Origin: PCRC01 sp040384665
GTDB lineage: Bacteria > Pseudomonadota > Gammaproteobacteria > Burkholderiales > Burkholderiaceae_C
Direction of reading: 5' to 3'
Assembly (NCBI GenBank): GCA_040384665.1
Contig: JAZKIY010000020.1
Coordinates: 1-64,000, forward strand
Length of the DNA stretch: 64,000 nt
Part shown: positions 7,994 through 16,522 of the stretch, piece by piece
Numbering within the stretch: the stretch's first letter is position 1
Layout of the letters: every line of letters starts with the position of its first letter
The notes under the pieces: model-generated
Database searches by the model: none
What the model was told of the DNA's origin: nothing
Seen by the model: only the letters and a program-made list of their open reading frames with translations
Program-made: the position numbers and the translations under genes

Positions 7994-8818
7994 ATGCCGA
8001 AATTCGCCGCCAACCTGAGCCTGATGTACACCGAGGCGCCGTTCCTCGACCGCTTTGCCCTGGCCGCACGCGACGGCTTCCGGGCGGTGGAGTTTTTGTT
8101 CCCCTACGCCTGGCCTGCCGCCGAGATCAAGGCCCGGCTGGACGCGTGGGGCCTGCAGCAGGTGCTGTTCAACGCCCCACCCGGCGGCGCCGACTACGCC
8201 GCGATGCAAACCGCCTGGGAGCGCGGCGAACGCGGCACCGCCGCCCTGCCGGGCCGCGAAGCCGAGTTCCGCGCCGGCATCGCCTACGCGCTGCACTACG
8301 CGCAGCAGCTCGGCTGCCCACAGGTGCATGTGATGTCGGGCATTTTGCCGGCAGGCATGGAACGGGAAGCACTGAAGCCATTGGTGGTGGCGAACCTGAA
8401 ATGGGCCGCCGCCGAGGCCGCGCAGGTCGGCGTGACGCTGCTGGTCGAAGGCATCAACCAGCGCGACATGCCACGCTACTTCGTCAACCGGCAAGACCAC
8501 GCGCACGAGATTGTGGCCGCGGTCAACGCCCCCAACCTCAAGGTGCAGATGGACCTCTACCACTGCCAGGTCGTCGAGGGCGACGTGGCAATGAAGCTGC
8601 GCAAGTACCTGCCCACCCACAACGTGGCCCACGTCCAGATCGCCAGCGTGCCCGCGCGCCAGGAGCCTGACGGCGGCGAGCTGCACTACCCCTATCTGCT
8701 GGCGCTGCTGGACGAACTGGGCTACACCGGCTGGGTCGGCTGCGAGTACCGGCCCCGGCACGGCGAACAGCCGGGTGGCACCAGCGCCGGGCTGGGCTGG
8801 CGCACCGCCTGGGCGTGA
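7994..8818 (+). CDS. hyi: Hydroxypyruvate isomerase / 2-oxo-tetronate isomerase (Hyi/OtnI)
   Basis: AP-endonuclease-2-like TIM-barrel isomerase of 274 aa that interconverts hydroxypyruvate and tartronate semialdehyde, or isomerises 2-oxo-tetronates. Seen in sequence: an N-terminal FAANLSLMYTEAPFLDRF, the metal-site strands VTLLVEGINQRDMPRYF (Glu) and VQMDLYHCQ (Asp, His), and a C-terminal GWVGCEYRP (Glu). No glyoxylate carboligase or tartronate semialdehyde reductase gene is adjacent, so the pathway (glyoxylate or tetronate) is undecided. The gene begins 31 bp after chrA. Confidence 0.88.
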   Translation: MPKFAANLSLMYTEAPFLDRFALAARDGFRAVEFLFPYAWPAAEIKARLDAWGLQQVLFNAPPGGADYAAMQTAWERGERGTAALPGREAEFRAGIAYALHYAQQLGCPQVHVMSGILPAGMEREALKPLVVANLKWAAAEAAQVGVTLLVEGINQRDMPRYFVNRQDHAHEIVAAVNAPNLKVQMDLYHCQVVEGDVAMKLRKYLPTHNVAHVQIASVPARQEPDGGELHYPYLLALLDELGYTGWVGCEYRPRHGEQPGGTSAGLGWRTAWA

Positions 8819-8826
8819 ACCGAATT

Positions 8827-8893
8827 TGCTCTTATTTTTATAGCTTAACCGCAAGACTTCACTAGGGCTTGTGGCCGATTTGGCATAAAAACA
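8827..8893 (+). repeat. Dispersed CACTAGGGCTTG-type repeat, reference copy
   Basis: Lies between hyi and the IMPACT gene. Key parts are TTTTTATAGCTTAACCGC, the core TTCACTAGGGCTTG and the end GATTTGGCATAAAAAC. Related copies are at 4031, 18394, 30573 (reverse), 37078 (reverse, inside a gene), 46870 (inside a gene) and 52993 (reverse). Confidence 0.8.
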
Positions 8894-8913
8894 CCCCAAC
8901 AACAGCCGCCGGC

Positions 8914-9501
8914 ATGCCCCACACCCTGTCTGCCGCCGCCCACAGCGAACTTTTGGTCAAAAAAAGCCGCTTCCTCGGCTGCGTGCAACCCGTGCCCGAC
9001 CGCCCCGCCGCACAGGCCGTGGTGGCCGCGCTCTGGCGCCAACACCCCACCGCCACCCATGTTTGCTGGGCGCTGATGGCGGGTGGCCAGTCGGCGGCGG
9101 TGGACGACGGGGAACCCAGCGGCACCGCCGGCCGGCCGATGCTGGAGGTCTTGCGCCACCAGGACCTGGACGGCGTGCTCGCCACCGTGGTGCGCTACTA
9201 CGGCGGTGTGCAGCTCGGCGCCGGCGGGCTGGTGCGCGCCTACACCGACAGCGTGGCCCAGGCGCTGCTGCACGCGCCCAAGGTGCGGCTGCAACGCCTG
9301 CAGACCCTGCACTGCGCCGTGCCCTACGCGCTCGAAGGCCTGCTGCGCCGCGAGCTGGATGCGGCCGGCGCCACCCTGCTGGAAGCCCGCCACGGCACGC
9401 TGGTGGAGGTCAGCTTCAGCTTGCCCGAAAGCGACGCCGCCCGGCTGGTGGCCCACCTGAACGAAGCCGGGCAAGGCCGGCTGGCGTGGCACGGCGCCTG
9501 A
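8914..9501 (+). CDS. YigZ/IMPACT family protein
   Basis: Cytoplasmic protein of 195 aa with the UPF0029/IMPACT domain: KKSRFLGCVQPV near residue 17, the signature DDGEPSGTAGRPMLEVL near residue 62 and VVRYYGGVQLGAGGLVRAY near residue 88, followed by a C-terminal DUF1949-like region. In eukaryotes IMPACT modulates Gcn2; the bacterial role is unknown, though the fold resembles RNA- and ribosome-binding domains. ATG 8914 directly follows the dispersed repeat, whose end overlaps the leader. Confidence 0.9.
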   Translation: MPHTLSAAAHSELLVKKSRFLGCVQPVPDRPAAQAVVAALWRQHPTATHVCWALMAGGQSAAVDDGEPSGTAGRPMLEVLRHQDLDGVLATVVRYYGGVQLGAGGLVRAYTDSVAQALLHAPKVRLQRLQTLHCAVPYALEGLLRRELDAAGATLLEARHGTLVEVSFSLPESDAARLVAHLNEAGQGRLAWHGA

Positions 9502-9651
9502 CGCCAACCGACCATCCACACATCTGGTAACGACTGTCACGCCCCGCAGCAGGTTCAGACACCGGCGCTATACGGGCCGGTGCTCCAATGCAGCCATGCA
9601 GGGAACACGGACCCATGTCGGACACACCGCCAACCTGCCAAGGGAGATGAC

Positions 9652-9867
9652 ATGAGAATTATGGCCATTGCGGCGGCCCTGGTGGCCACGGCCACGCTGT
9701 CGGGCTGTGTGGTGTACCCCTACGGCTATGGTGGGCGACACGGCGGGCGCTACTACGAGCAGCAGCAACCGGTCTACCAGACCGCCCCGGTCTACCGTGG
9801 CGACCGTGACCGCGACGGCGTGCCCAACCGCTACGACCGCCGCCCCGGCAACCCCTACCGCTACTGA
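9652..9867 (+). CDS. Small putative lipoprotein with Asp-rich DxDxDG tail
   Basis: A 71-aa protein that I cannot assign to a named gene. The start ATG (9652) is preceded by a good ribosome site AGGGAG. It has a signal peptide with lipobox LSGC, cleaving before Cys19, then a tyrosine/glycine-rich linker (VYPYGYGGRHGGRYY) and the C-terminal DRDRDGVPNRYDRRPGNP. The DxDxDG-V-x-N-x-x-D-x-x-P pattern resembles one thrombospondin type-3 calcium-binding repeat, so outer-membrane-anchored metal binding is possible. Both neighbours are unrelated. Confidence 0.75.
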   Translation: MRIMAIAAALVATATLSGCVVYPYGYGGRHGGRYYEQQQPVYQTAPVYRGDRDRDGVPNRYDRRPGNPYRY

Positions 9868-9982
9868 AGCGCGGTTCAGCCCCACGGATGGTGCTCTGGT
9901 GGGCTGAACAGGCCCGGGTTTCCGGGCCATTTGTCACCGCAGCCGGGCCGGCACACAAGGAGAATCAGGTGACCTGATCTTC

Positions 9983-11260
9983 TTGTCCACGATTGTCGCC
10001 ATGCCCACAGCGCTTGCACCCCGCCCCACCGAACCGGTGGCGGAAGAAATTGCCACGGCAACCGACACCGCCTCACCCGTTGGCCGGCGCGAGTTGCTGG
10101 ACCGCAAACGCCAGGTGGTGGGCTACGAGCTGTTCCACCGCAGCGCCCCGGCCAACACGCCCGACAGCACCCTCTTCACCGCACTGGCCGACGGCGGCAA
10201 AGCCGCGTTGGTCGGCCGCAAAACGGTGTTCGTGCATTGCAGCGATGCCCTGCTGCACGACGACACGCTGGCGCGTGTGCCCACCGACGGCGTGGTGCTC
10301 GTCTTCACCCCCCAGCCTGGCGTGCCGCAGGCCGAGATCGACGCGCGCACGCTGCAACTCGCCGCGCTGCGCCAGCGCGGCTTCAGCCTGGCTTTCACCC
10401 ACGCGGTGCTGGGCACGCCGTTCGCCGCCTGGTTGCCACTGGCGGGCTACATCACGCTCGACCTCGCCACGCTGCAGCCCGCCATCCTGGCGCCGCTGGT
10501 ACAGAAGGCGTGCAAGTTCCCGCAGATCAAGCTGCTGGCCCGCAACGTGGCGTCGGTCGAGCAGTACAGCCGCGTGGCCGAACTCGGCGTGCACCTGTTT
10601 GAGGGCAGCTGGCTGCACCAGCCGGTGCAGGTGAGCGCACGCACCATCCGCCCGTCGCAGGCCACCATCCTGCAGTTGATCAACCTGTTGCGCTCCGACG
10701 CCGACCTGGCCGCGATTGAAGAGCTGCTCAAGCGCGACCCGACGCTGTCGTTCAACCTGCTGCGCTTCATCAACTCGTCGGGCTTCGGCCTGAGCTGCGA
10801 GATCACCTCGTTCCGGCACGCGGCGATGATCATTGGCCAGAAAAACCTGTTCCGCTGGGCCGCGCTGCTGCTCACCGCGTCCAAAGACAGCGCGGCACCG
10901 CCCGCGATTGGCAGCACCGCCATCGTCCGTGGCCGGCTGACCGAGTTGCTGGCGGCCGAACTGCTGGCGCCGGAAGACTGCGACAACGCTTTCATCGTCG
11001 GTGTGTTTTCGCTGCTCGATGTGATGCTGGGCGTGCCGATGGCGCAGTCGCTGCACCAGCTGCCGCTGCCCGAGCCGGTGACCGACGCGCTGCTCTACCG
11101 CAGTGGCCCGTTCGCGCCGTTTCTGGACTTGACGATCGCCTGCGAGCGCGGCGAAGACGAGGGGTTTGCCCAGACCGCGCGGGCCCTGCACCTCTCCAAC
11201 CACCAGATCAACTGGGCCCACCTGCAGGCGCTGGCCTGGGCCGACACGCTGCTCGCCTAG
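9983..11260 (+). CDS. Degenerate EAL plus HDOD domain protein (YuxH-like)
   Basis: Predicted c-di-GMP-related signalling protein of 425 aa. The N-terminal half (about 35-205) has the outline of an EAL domain (VGYELFHRS ... LFEGSWLHQPV), but the catalytic AEGVET position reads ARNVASVEQ, so phosphodiesterase activity should be lost. The C-terminal half (about 215-410) is an HDOD domain (ILQLINLLRSDADLAAIEELLKRDPTLS). The frame opens with TTG (9983) behind AAGGAGA at 9957-9963, a rather long spacing; an ATG at 10001 is the alternative start. HDOD proteins serve as scaffolds in motility and stress signalling; the partner here is unknown. Confidence 0.85.
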   Translation: MSTIVAMPTALAPRPTEPVAEEIATATDTASPVGRRELLDRKRQVVGYELFHRSAPANTPDSTLFTALADGGKAALVGRKTVFVHCSDALLHDDTLARVPTDGVVLVFTPQPGVPQAEIDARTLQLAALRQRGFSLAFTHAVLGTPFAAWLPLAGYITLDLATLQPAILAPLVQKACKFPQIKLLARNVASVEQYSRVAELGVHLFEGSWLHQPVQVSARTIRPSQATILQLINLLRSDADLAAIEELLKRDPTLSFNLLRFINSSGFGLSCEITSFRHAAMIIGQKNLFRWAALLLTASKDSAAPPAIGSTAIVRGRLTELLAAELLAPEDCDNAFIVGVFSLLDVMLGVPMAQSLHQLPLPEPVTDALLYRSGPFAPFLDLTIACERGEDEGFAQTARALHLSNHQINWAHLQALAWADTLLA

Positions 11261-11269
11261 GCACTGTCT

Positions 11270-11647
11270 TCAGTCAGCGCGCTGACCCAGCCGGGGCCGC
11301 CACACGGCCAGCGCCACCGCCAGCAGCGACGCCCCAAAAGCCACGGTCTCGAACGACGCACCGGGCAGCAGCAACAGCGCGCCCACCACCATGCCCAGCA
11401 GCGCCTTGGCCCAGACCCAGCGCGCGGCCATGAAGGGTGGGTGCACCATCATCAACAACAGGCCAGTGACCGTGGCCAGCAACAGCGCGGGCATCACCAG
11501 CCAGCCACTGACCTGCGCCGCCGCCTGCCGCCAGGGCAGCTGCGTGGCCGCGTCGCCCGCTGCCAACACCAGCACCAGTTGCGCGGCCAGTGCGCCCATG
11601 AAACCGATCACACCGAGCTGGTGCAGAAACTTGAGCAACAGCCGCAT
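11270..11647 (-). CDS. Small four-helix membrane protein of unknown function
   Basis: A 125-aa inner-membrane protein with four predicted hydrophobic helices (about 8-30, 44-66, 74-96 and 98-115) and little else. ATG 11647 starts MRLLLKFLHQLGVIGFMGAL. The general appearance matches DUF2269/CopD-like small membrane proteins, but no diagnostic histidines or motif allow a functional call. It is convergent with the EAL-HDOD gene, 9 bp apart, and divergent from the M20 peptidase. Confidence 0.65.
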   Translation of the reverse strand: MRLLLKFLHQLGVIGFMGALAAQLVLVLAAGDAATQLPWRQAAAQVSGWLVMPALLLATVTGLLLMMVHPPFMAARWVWAKALLGMVVGALLLLPGASFETVAFGASLLAVALAVWRPRLGQRAD

Positions 11648-11852
11648 GGTCAGGATCGGGTGGCTTGCCGGTGGGTTTCACACAGGCGTGCGGTCATCAC
11701 GGTGGGGGCGGCGGTGGGGTGGACCCGTGTGTTCATGGCAACTCCAATGCCTGGCAAGTGTCTGGCGAAATATGGGTTTTGGCAACCGGCGTGCACCAGC
11801 CGGCGCGGACAAAGCTACAGTGGTGACACGCCACCATTGCCGGAGATTGCCG

Positions 11853-13325
11853 ATGAACGCCCCCCTGCACAAAGAGATGCCCGCTGGCACGCTGGACGCC
11901 GCCCGCGTGTTGGCCGATGTGAGCCGCCAGTGGGACGGCGACATCGTGCGCCAGATCACCGACTACATCGCCATTCCCGCCAAGTCGCCGGGCTTTGACG
12001 CCGACTGGGCCGCGCATGGCCACATCGAGGCGGTGGTGCGCAACGCCGCGCAATGGATCGAGGCGCAGAAGGTGCCTGGCCTGACGCTCGAAGTCGTGCG
12101 GCTGGGGCAGCGCACACCGGTGCTGTTTTTCGAGATTCCGGCCACGCGCGCCGACGCAACCGAAACCGTGCTCATGTACGGGCACCTGGACAAGCAGCCT
12201 GAATTCACCGGCTGGCGCAACGACCTCGGCCCCTGGACTCCCAAGCTCGAGGACGGCAAGCTCTACGGCCGTGGCAGCGCCGACGACGGCTACGCGGTCT
12301 ACGCCAGCATCGCCGCCGTGCAGGCACTGAAAGCCCAGAACACACCGCACCCGCGCATCGTCGGCCTGATTGAGACGTGCGAAGAAAGCGGTTCGTACGA
12401 CCTGCTGCCCTACGTGGACGCACTGCGCACGCGGCTCGGTGACGTGGGCCTGGTGGTCTGCCTCGATTCCGGCGCCGGCAACTACGACCAGCTCTGGCTC
12501 ACCACCTCGCTGCGCGGCCTGGCCGGTGGCGTGCTCAAGGTCGAGGTGTTGACCGAAGGCGTGCATTCCGGCGACGCTTCCGGCGTGGTGCCATCGAGTT
12601 TTCGCATCATGCGCCAGGTGCTGGACCGGCTGGAGGACAGCGCCACCGGCCGCCTGCTGCCGGCGAGTTTTCACTGCGAGGTGCCGGCCGAGCGTCTGGC
12701 ACAGGCCAGGGCCACCGCGGCCATCCTCGGTGACGAGTTGCACAAGCGCTTCCCGTGGGCACACCACGACTGCGGCGGCTCGACCGCCTTCACCCTGCCC
12801 ACCACCACCGACCCGGTCGAGGCGCTGCTCAACCGCACCTGGCGGCCCACACTGAGCGTCACCGGCGCCGAGGGCCTGCCAGCGTTCAAAGACGCCGGCA
12901 ACGTGCTGCGGCCCTACACCGCCTTCAAGCTGTCGCTGCGGCTGCCGCCGCTGGTGGACGCGGCGCAGGCGGTGCAGCAGCTCAAAGCCCTGCTGGAAGA
13001 CAACGCACCCTACCAGGCCAAGGTGACGTTTGAAGGCGGCGGTGGCGCCACCGGCTGGAATGCCCCCAGCACCGCACCGTGGTTTGAGCAGGCGCTGAAC
13101 GACGCCTCCAACGCCCACTTTGGCGCTGCCTGCGGCACCATTGGCCAGGGCGGCACCATCCCATTGATGAACATGCTGAGCCAGGGTTTTCCCAAGGCGC
13201 AAATGATGGTTTGCGGCGTGCTCGGCCCCAAGAGCAACGCGCACGGGCCAAACGAGTTCCTGCACCTGCCCTACGCCAAAAAACTCACCGCCGCCGTGGC
13301 CCACGTCATTGCCCAGTGCCCATGA
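11853..13325 (+). CDS. M20 family metallopeptidase
   Basis: Zinc-dependent exopeptidase of 490 aa, carnosinase/dipeptidase-like. The metal ligands are visible in order: MYGHLDKQPE (His), GRGSADDGYAVYA (Asp), ETCEESGS (catalytic Glu plus ligand Glu), VVCLDSGAG (Asp) and the terminal HGPNEFLHLPY (His). The dimerisation/lid domain lies between about 245 and 360. A cytoplasmic enzyme is expected because no signal peptide is seen. Its stop overlaps the start of the following hydrolase gene (ATGA), so the two are co-translated. Substrate is not predictable. Confidence 0.9.
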   Translation: MNAPLHKEMPAGTLDAARVLADVSRQWDGDIVRQITDYIAIPAKSPGFDADWAAHGHIEAVVRNAAQWIEAQKVPGLTLEVVRLGQRTPVLFFEIPATRADATETVLMYGHLDKQPEFTGWRNDLGPWTPKLEDGKLYGRGSADDGYAVYASIAAVQALKAQNTPHPRIVGLIETCEESGSYDLLPYVDALRTRLGDVGLVVCLDSGAGNYDQLWLTTSLRGLAGGVLKVEVLTEGVHSGDASGVVPSSFRIMRQVLDRLEDSATGRLLPASFHCEVPAERLAQARATAAILGDELHKRFPWAHHDCGGSTAFTLPTTTDPVEALLNRTWRPTLSVTGAEGLPAFKDAGNVLRPYTAFKLSLRLPPLVDAAQAVQQLKALLEDNAPYQAKVTFEGGGGATGWNAPSTAPWFEQALNDASNAHFGAACGTIGQGGTIPLMNMLSQGFPKAQMMVCGVLGPKSNAHGPNEFLHLPYAKKLTAAVAHVIAQCP

Positions 13326-14158
13326 GCGCCCAGCCGCTGCCCGCCCTCACCACCCAAGACGGCGCCCAGCTCGCGCTGTACGGCTGGCCCCTGCCCCCGG
13401 GCCAGCCAGCACGCGCCCTGGTGCTGGTGGTGCACGGCCTGGGCGAACACGCGGGCCGCTACACGGCGCTGGCAGCGCAACTCAACGCCTGGGGCTTTGA
13501 AGTGCGCGCCTACGACCAGCGCGGCCACGGCCATTCCAGCGGCTTGCGTGGCGCACTGCCCCACCCGCACACGCTGCTGGACGACCTGGCCCAGGTGGTT
13601 GACCACACCCTGGCGAGCGGTGCGCCACGCCCCCTCCTCCTGCTGGGCCACAGCCTGGGCGGGTTGGTGGCGGCGCGGTTCGTGTCGCTGGGCCTGCGCC
13701 CGGTGGACGGTCTGGTGTTGTCGTCCCCCGCGCTGGACGCTGGCATGAGCGCTTTTCAAACATGGCTGCTCAGCTGGCTGCCCAAAGTGGCGCCCCAGCT
13801 GCGCGTGGGCAATGGCCTGAAGCTGCAATACCTGTCGCACGACCCGGCCGTGGCCCAGGCCTACCAGCGCGACCCGTTGGTGCACGACCGCGTGGGCGTG
13901 GCGATGGCCCGTTTCCTGGCCGACGCTGGCCCGGCCACCGTGGCGGCCGCACCGCAGTGGACCGTGCCCACGCTGCTGATGTACGCGGGCGCCGACCGCC
14001 TGGTCAACCCCGACGGCAGCCGGGCGTTCGCCGCCGCTGCACCGCCCGACGCGGTGACCACCGAGCCCTTCGAGGCGATGTACCACGAGCTCTTCAACGA
14101 ACTGGACCGGGCACAGGTGTTCGCGCGGCTGCACCGCTGGCTGGACACACGGTACTGA
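13322..14158 (+). CDS. Alpha/beta hydrolase, monoacylglycerol-lipase-like
   Basis: Serine hydrolase of 278 aa. Seen: oxyanion motif VVHGLGEHAGRY near residue 37, AYDQRGHGHSSG, nucleophile elbow GHSLGG near residue 105, the acidic position in MYAGADRLVNPDG, and the His in MYHELFNELD near residue 258. This order matches Hydrolase_4 (PF12146) lysophospholipase/monoacylglycerol lipases. It starts inside the stop of the M20 peptidase gene (ATGA overlap), suggesting coupled translation and perhaps a shared catabolic task, but the substrates are unknown. Confidence 0.9.
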   Translation: MSAQPLPALTTQDGAQLALYGWPLPPGQPARALVLVVHGLGEHAGRYTALAAQLNAWGFEVRAYDQRGHGHSSGLRGALPHPHTLLDDLAQVVDHTLASGAPRPLLLLGHSLGGLVAARFVSLGLRPVDGLVLSSPALDAGMSAFQTWLLSWLPKVAPQLRVGNGLKLQYLSHDPAVAQAYQRDPLVHDRVGVAMARFLADAGPATVAAAPQWTVPTLLMYAGADRLVNPDGSRAFAAAAPPDAVTTEPFEAMYHELFNELDRAQVFARLHRWLDTRY

Positions 14159-14301
14159 ACCTGCAGCGCAGCGGCGTGCGGGGCCGCCGCCCACGCCCGC
14201 CCAACGCAGCTGGCGCCCCGTGGGCAGCGTTTCGTCGCAACGGCCTGGCGGCCACCCGCCGCCGGCGGCACAGTGCGGGCATCGCCACACCGGAGCCTGC
14301 C

Positions 14302-14721
14302 ATGCCCCTCACACCCACCGTCGCCATCCACCTGACCGCCGCCCTCACCGCCCTGGCGCTGGGGCCGGTGGCACTCTGGGCCCGCCGTGCCCGGCAGCAG
14401 CACCCCCGGTTGCACCGCGCTTTTGGGTACGCCTGGGTCACCGCCATGGTGGCCACCGCGCTGTCGGCGCTGTTCATCCAGAGCCGCACGGTGGTCAACA
14501 TCGGGGGCTACACACCCATCCACCTGCTGGTGCCGGTGGTGCTGGTGATGCTGTTCCTCGCGTTCCGTTTTCTGGCGCGCGGCAACATCGCAGGCCACCG
14601 AAAAACCATGCAGCGCCTGTACTTTGGGGCCTGCGTGGTGGCGGGCGGCTTCACGCTGTTGCCAAGCCGCTACCTGGGCCACCTGGTCTGGGGCCAACTC
14701 GGCATACTCGGGGTGTCATGA
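14302..14721 (+). CDS. DUF2306-type four-helix membrane protein
   Basis: A 139-aa inner-membrane protein with four hydrophobic segments. HPRLHRAFGYAWVTAM and GHRKTMQRLYFGACV carry the conserved His residues seen in DUF2306 (PF10067) proteins, whose function is unknown. Its stop codon overlaps the start of the sensor kinase gene (ATGA at 14718-14721), so it forms an operon with the LytS/LytTR pair and may be the membrane input or a target of that system (inference). Confidence 0.75.
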   Translation: MPLTPTVAIHLTAALTALALGPVALWARRARQQHPRLHRAFGYAWVTAMVATALSALFIQSRTVVNIGGYTPIHLLVPVVLVMLFLAFRFLARGNIAGHRKTMQRLYFGACVVAGGFTLLPSRYLGHLVWGQLGILGVS

Positions 14722-15737
14722 CCCGCACGCCCCCACCGACACTCTGGCCCCACGCGCTGCAGGTGGCGGGGCTGAACACGGTGATCGCGCTGTCGCTCAC
14801 CGCCTTCGGCAGCCGCCCGCTGTTGGAAAACCTGGTGTATTCACAGGGCATCGGGCTGTCGATCTGGGCGCTGATCGAGTGCTGCGTTCACTGGGCGGTG
14901 CACGACTGGGAAACGCAGTGGCGGCGCATGGTGCTGCTGGTGCCGCTGTGCGTGGTGGCGGGTTACCTGCTGGGCAGCCTGCTGGGCGACGCGCTGCTGC
15001 AACACAACAGCCTGGCGCTGTGGCAGGCCAACCCCCGCAAGACCCTGGGCCTGCTGGCCATGAGCCTGGGGGCCGGCACGCTGGGCACTTACTACTACCT
15101 GAGCCGTGGCCAAATTGCCGCCGCGCGCGAACGCGCCCTCACCGCGCAGCGCCAGGCCGCCGAAGCCCGCCTGAAGCTGCTGGAAACGCAGCTGGAGCCG
15201 CACATGCTGTTCAACACCCTGGCCAACCTGCGGGTGCTGATTGGCAGCGACCCGGCCCGCGCGCAGGCCATGCTGGACCGGCTGATCGACTACCTGCGCG
15301 CCACGCTGGCGGCATCGCGCACCGGCACACATGCGCTGGCCACCGAGTTCGACCGCCTGCGCGATTACCTGGAACTGATGCAGGTGCGCATGGGCCCGCG
15401 CCTGCGCTACACCCTGACCCTGCCCGACGCGCTGCGCGGCCACGCCATCCCACCACTGCTGCTGCAGCCGCTGGTGGAAAACGCCATCCAGCACGGGCTG
15501 GAGCCCAGCGTGGCGGGCGGCGAAGTGCAGGTGCACGCGTCGCTGCACCAGGGGGCTTTGCAGCTGGTGGTGGCCGACACCGGCGTGGGCATGGCCGCGG
15601 CCGCCGCACCGGCTGGCAGCGGCTTTGGCCTGGGCCAGGTGCGTGAACGGCTGCTCACCACTTATGGCGCACAGGCGCAGATGGCCGTGACCACCCACCC
15701 ACCCCACGGCACCCGCATCGTGCTGACCTTGCCATGA
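14718..15737 (+). CDS. Sensor histidine kinase, LytS/AlgZ (His_kinase) family
   Basis: Membrane sensor of 339 aa with four N-terminal TM helices (about 15-130), a short coiled coil (ARERALTAQRQAAEARLKLLE) and a kinase core. The phospho-acceptor His lies in LEPHMLFNTLANLR near residue 161, the variant His box of the LytS family. ATP-binding boxes follow: LVENAIQHGLEP (N box) and VADTGVGM, GSGFGLGQVRERL (G boxes). It overlaps both neighbours by 4 bp and pairs with the LytTR regulator directly downstream. Confidence 0.92.
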   Translation: MTRTPPPTLWPHALQVAGLNTVIALSLTAFGSRPLLENLVYSQGIGLSIWALIECCVHWAVHDWETQWRRMVLLVPLCVVAGYLLGSLLGDALLQHNSLALWQANPRKTLGLLAMSLGAGTLGTYYYLSRGQIAAARERALTAQRQAAEARLKLLETQLEPHMLFNTLANLRVLIGSDPARAQAMLDRLIDYLRATLAASRTGTHALATEFDRLRDYLELMQVRMGPRLRYTLTLPDALRGHAIPPLLLQPLVENAIQHGLEPSVAGGEVQVHASLHQGALQLVVADTGVGMAAAAAPAGSGFGLGQVRERLLTTYGAQAQMAVTTHPPHGTRIVLTLP

Positions 15738-16522
15738 CCCCCACCGCGCTGATCGCCGAAGACGAGCCGCTGCTGGCGCTGAGCCTGCAGGCCGAACTGG
15801 CCCGCGCATGGCCTGGTCTGCAGGTGGTGGCGGTGGCGGGCGATGGCCTGTCGGCCGTGGCGCAGGCGCTGCAATGGCGGCCCAACGTGCTGTTCCTCGA
15901 CATCCGCATGCCCGGTCAAAGCGGGCTGGAAGCCGCCGCCGAGCTGGCCGACCGCTGGCCCGACGGCGTGGCTTTTCCGGCGCTGGTGTTCGTCACCGCC
16001 TACGACCAGTACGCGGTGCAGGCCTTTGAGCGCCAGGCGGTGGACTACCTGCTGAAACCGGTGCAGCCCGCACGCCTGGCCGCCACGGTGGCGCGGGTGC
16101 AGGCGCTGTTGGCCACACGCGCGGCCGCCACAGCGCCCTCGCAAGCCACGCTGGACCAGTTGCGTGCCCTGCTCGCCCCTGCCCCATCAGCCAGCAACCG
16201 CCTGCAGGCGATCCAAGCCAGCGTGGGCAGCACGCTGCACCTGGTGCCCCTGCACGAGGTGCTGGTGCTGGAAGCCGCCGACAAGTACCTGCGGGTGCTG
16301 ACGGCCGAGCGCGAGTACCTGATCCGCACCCCGCTCAAAGAACTGCTGCCGCAGCTGGACGCGCAGCAGTTCTGGCAAATCCACCGTGGCACGGTGGTGC
16401 AGGCCGCCGGCATTGCCAGCGTGTCACGCGACGAGGCGGGCCGGCAGTGGGTGCACCTGCGCGCACGGCCCGAGCGGCTGGCGGTGAGCCGGCTCTACGC
16501 ACACCTGTTCAAGGCGATGTAG
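15734..16522 (+). CDS. LytTR-type response regulator
   Basis: Transcription regulator of 262 aa. The receiver domain (1-120) has the acidic pair EDE near residue 9, phospho-acceptor Asp55 in VLFLDIRMPGQSG and the conserved Lys in DYLLKPVQPARL. The C-terminal LytTR DNA-binding domain (about 155-260) contains VLVLEAADKYLRVLTAEREY and FWQIHRGTVV. It forms a co-translated pair with the LytS-type kinase. The end overlaps the convergent MFS gene by 14 bp. Confidence 0.93.
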   Translation: MTPTALIAEDEPLLALSLQAELARAWPGLQVVAVAGDGLSAVAQALQWRPNVLFLDIRMPGQSGLEAAAELADRWPDGVAFPALVFVTAYDQYAVQAFERQAVDYLLKPVQPARLAATVARVQALLATRAAATAPSQATLDQLRALLAPAPSASNRLQAIQASVGSTLHLVPLHEVLVLEAADKYLRVLTAEREYLIRTPLKELLPQLDAQQFWQIHRGTVVQAAGIASVSRDEAGRQWVHLRARPERLAVSRLYAHLFKAM

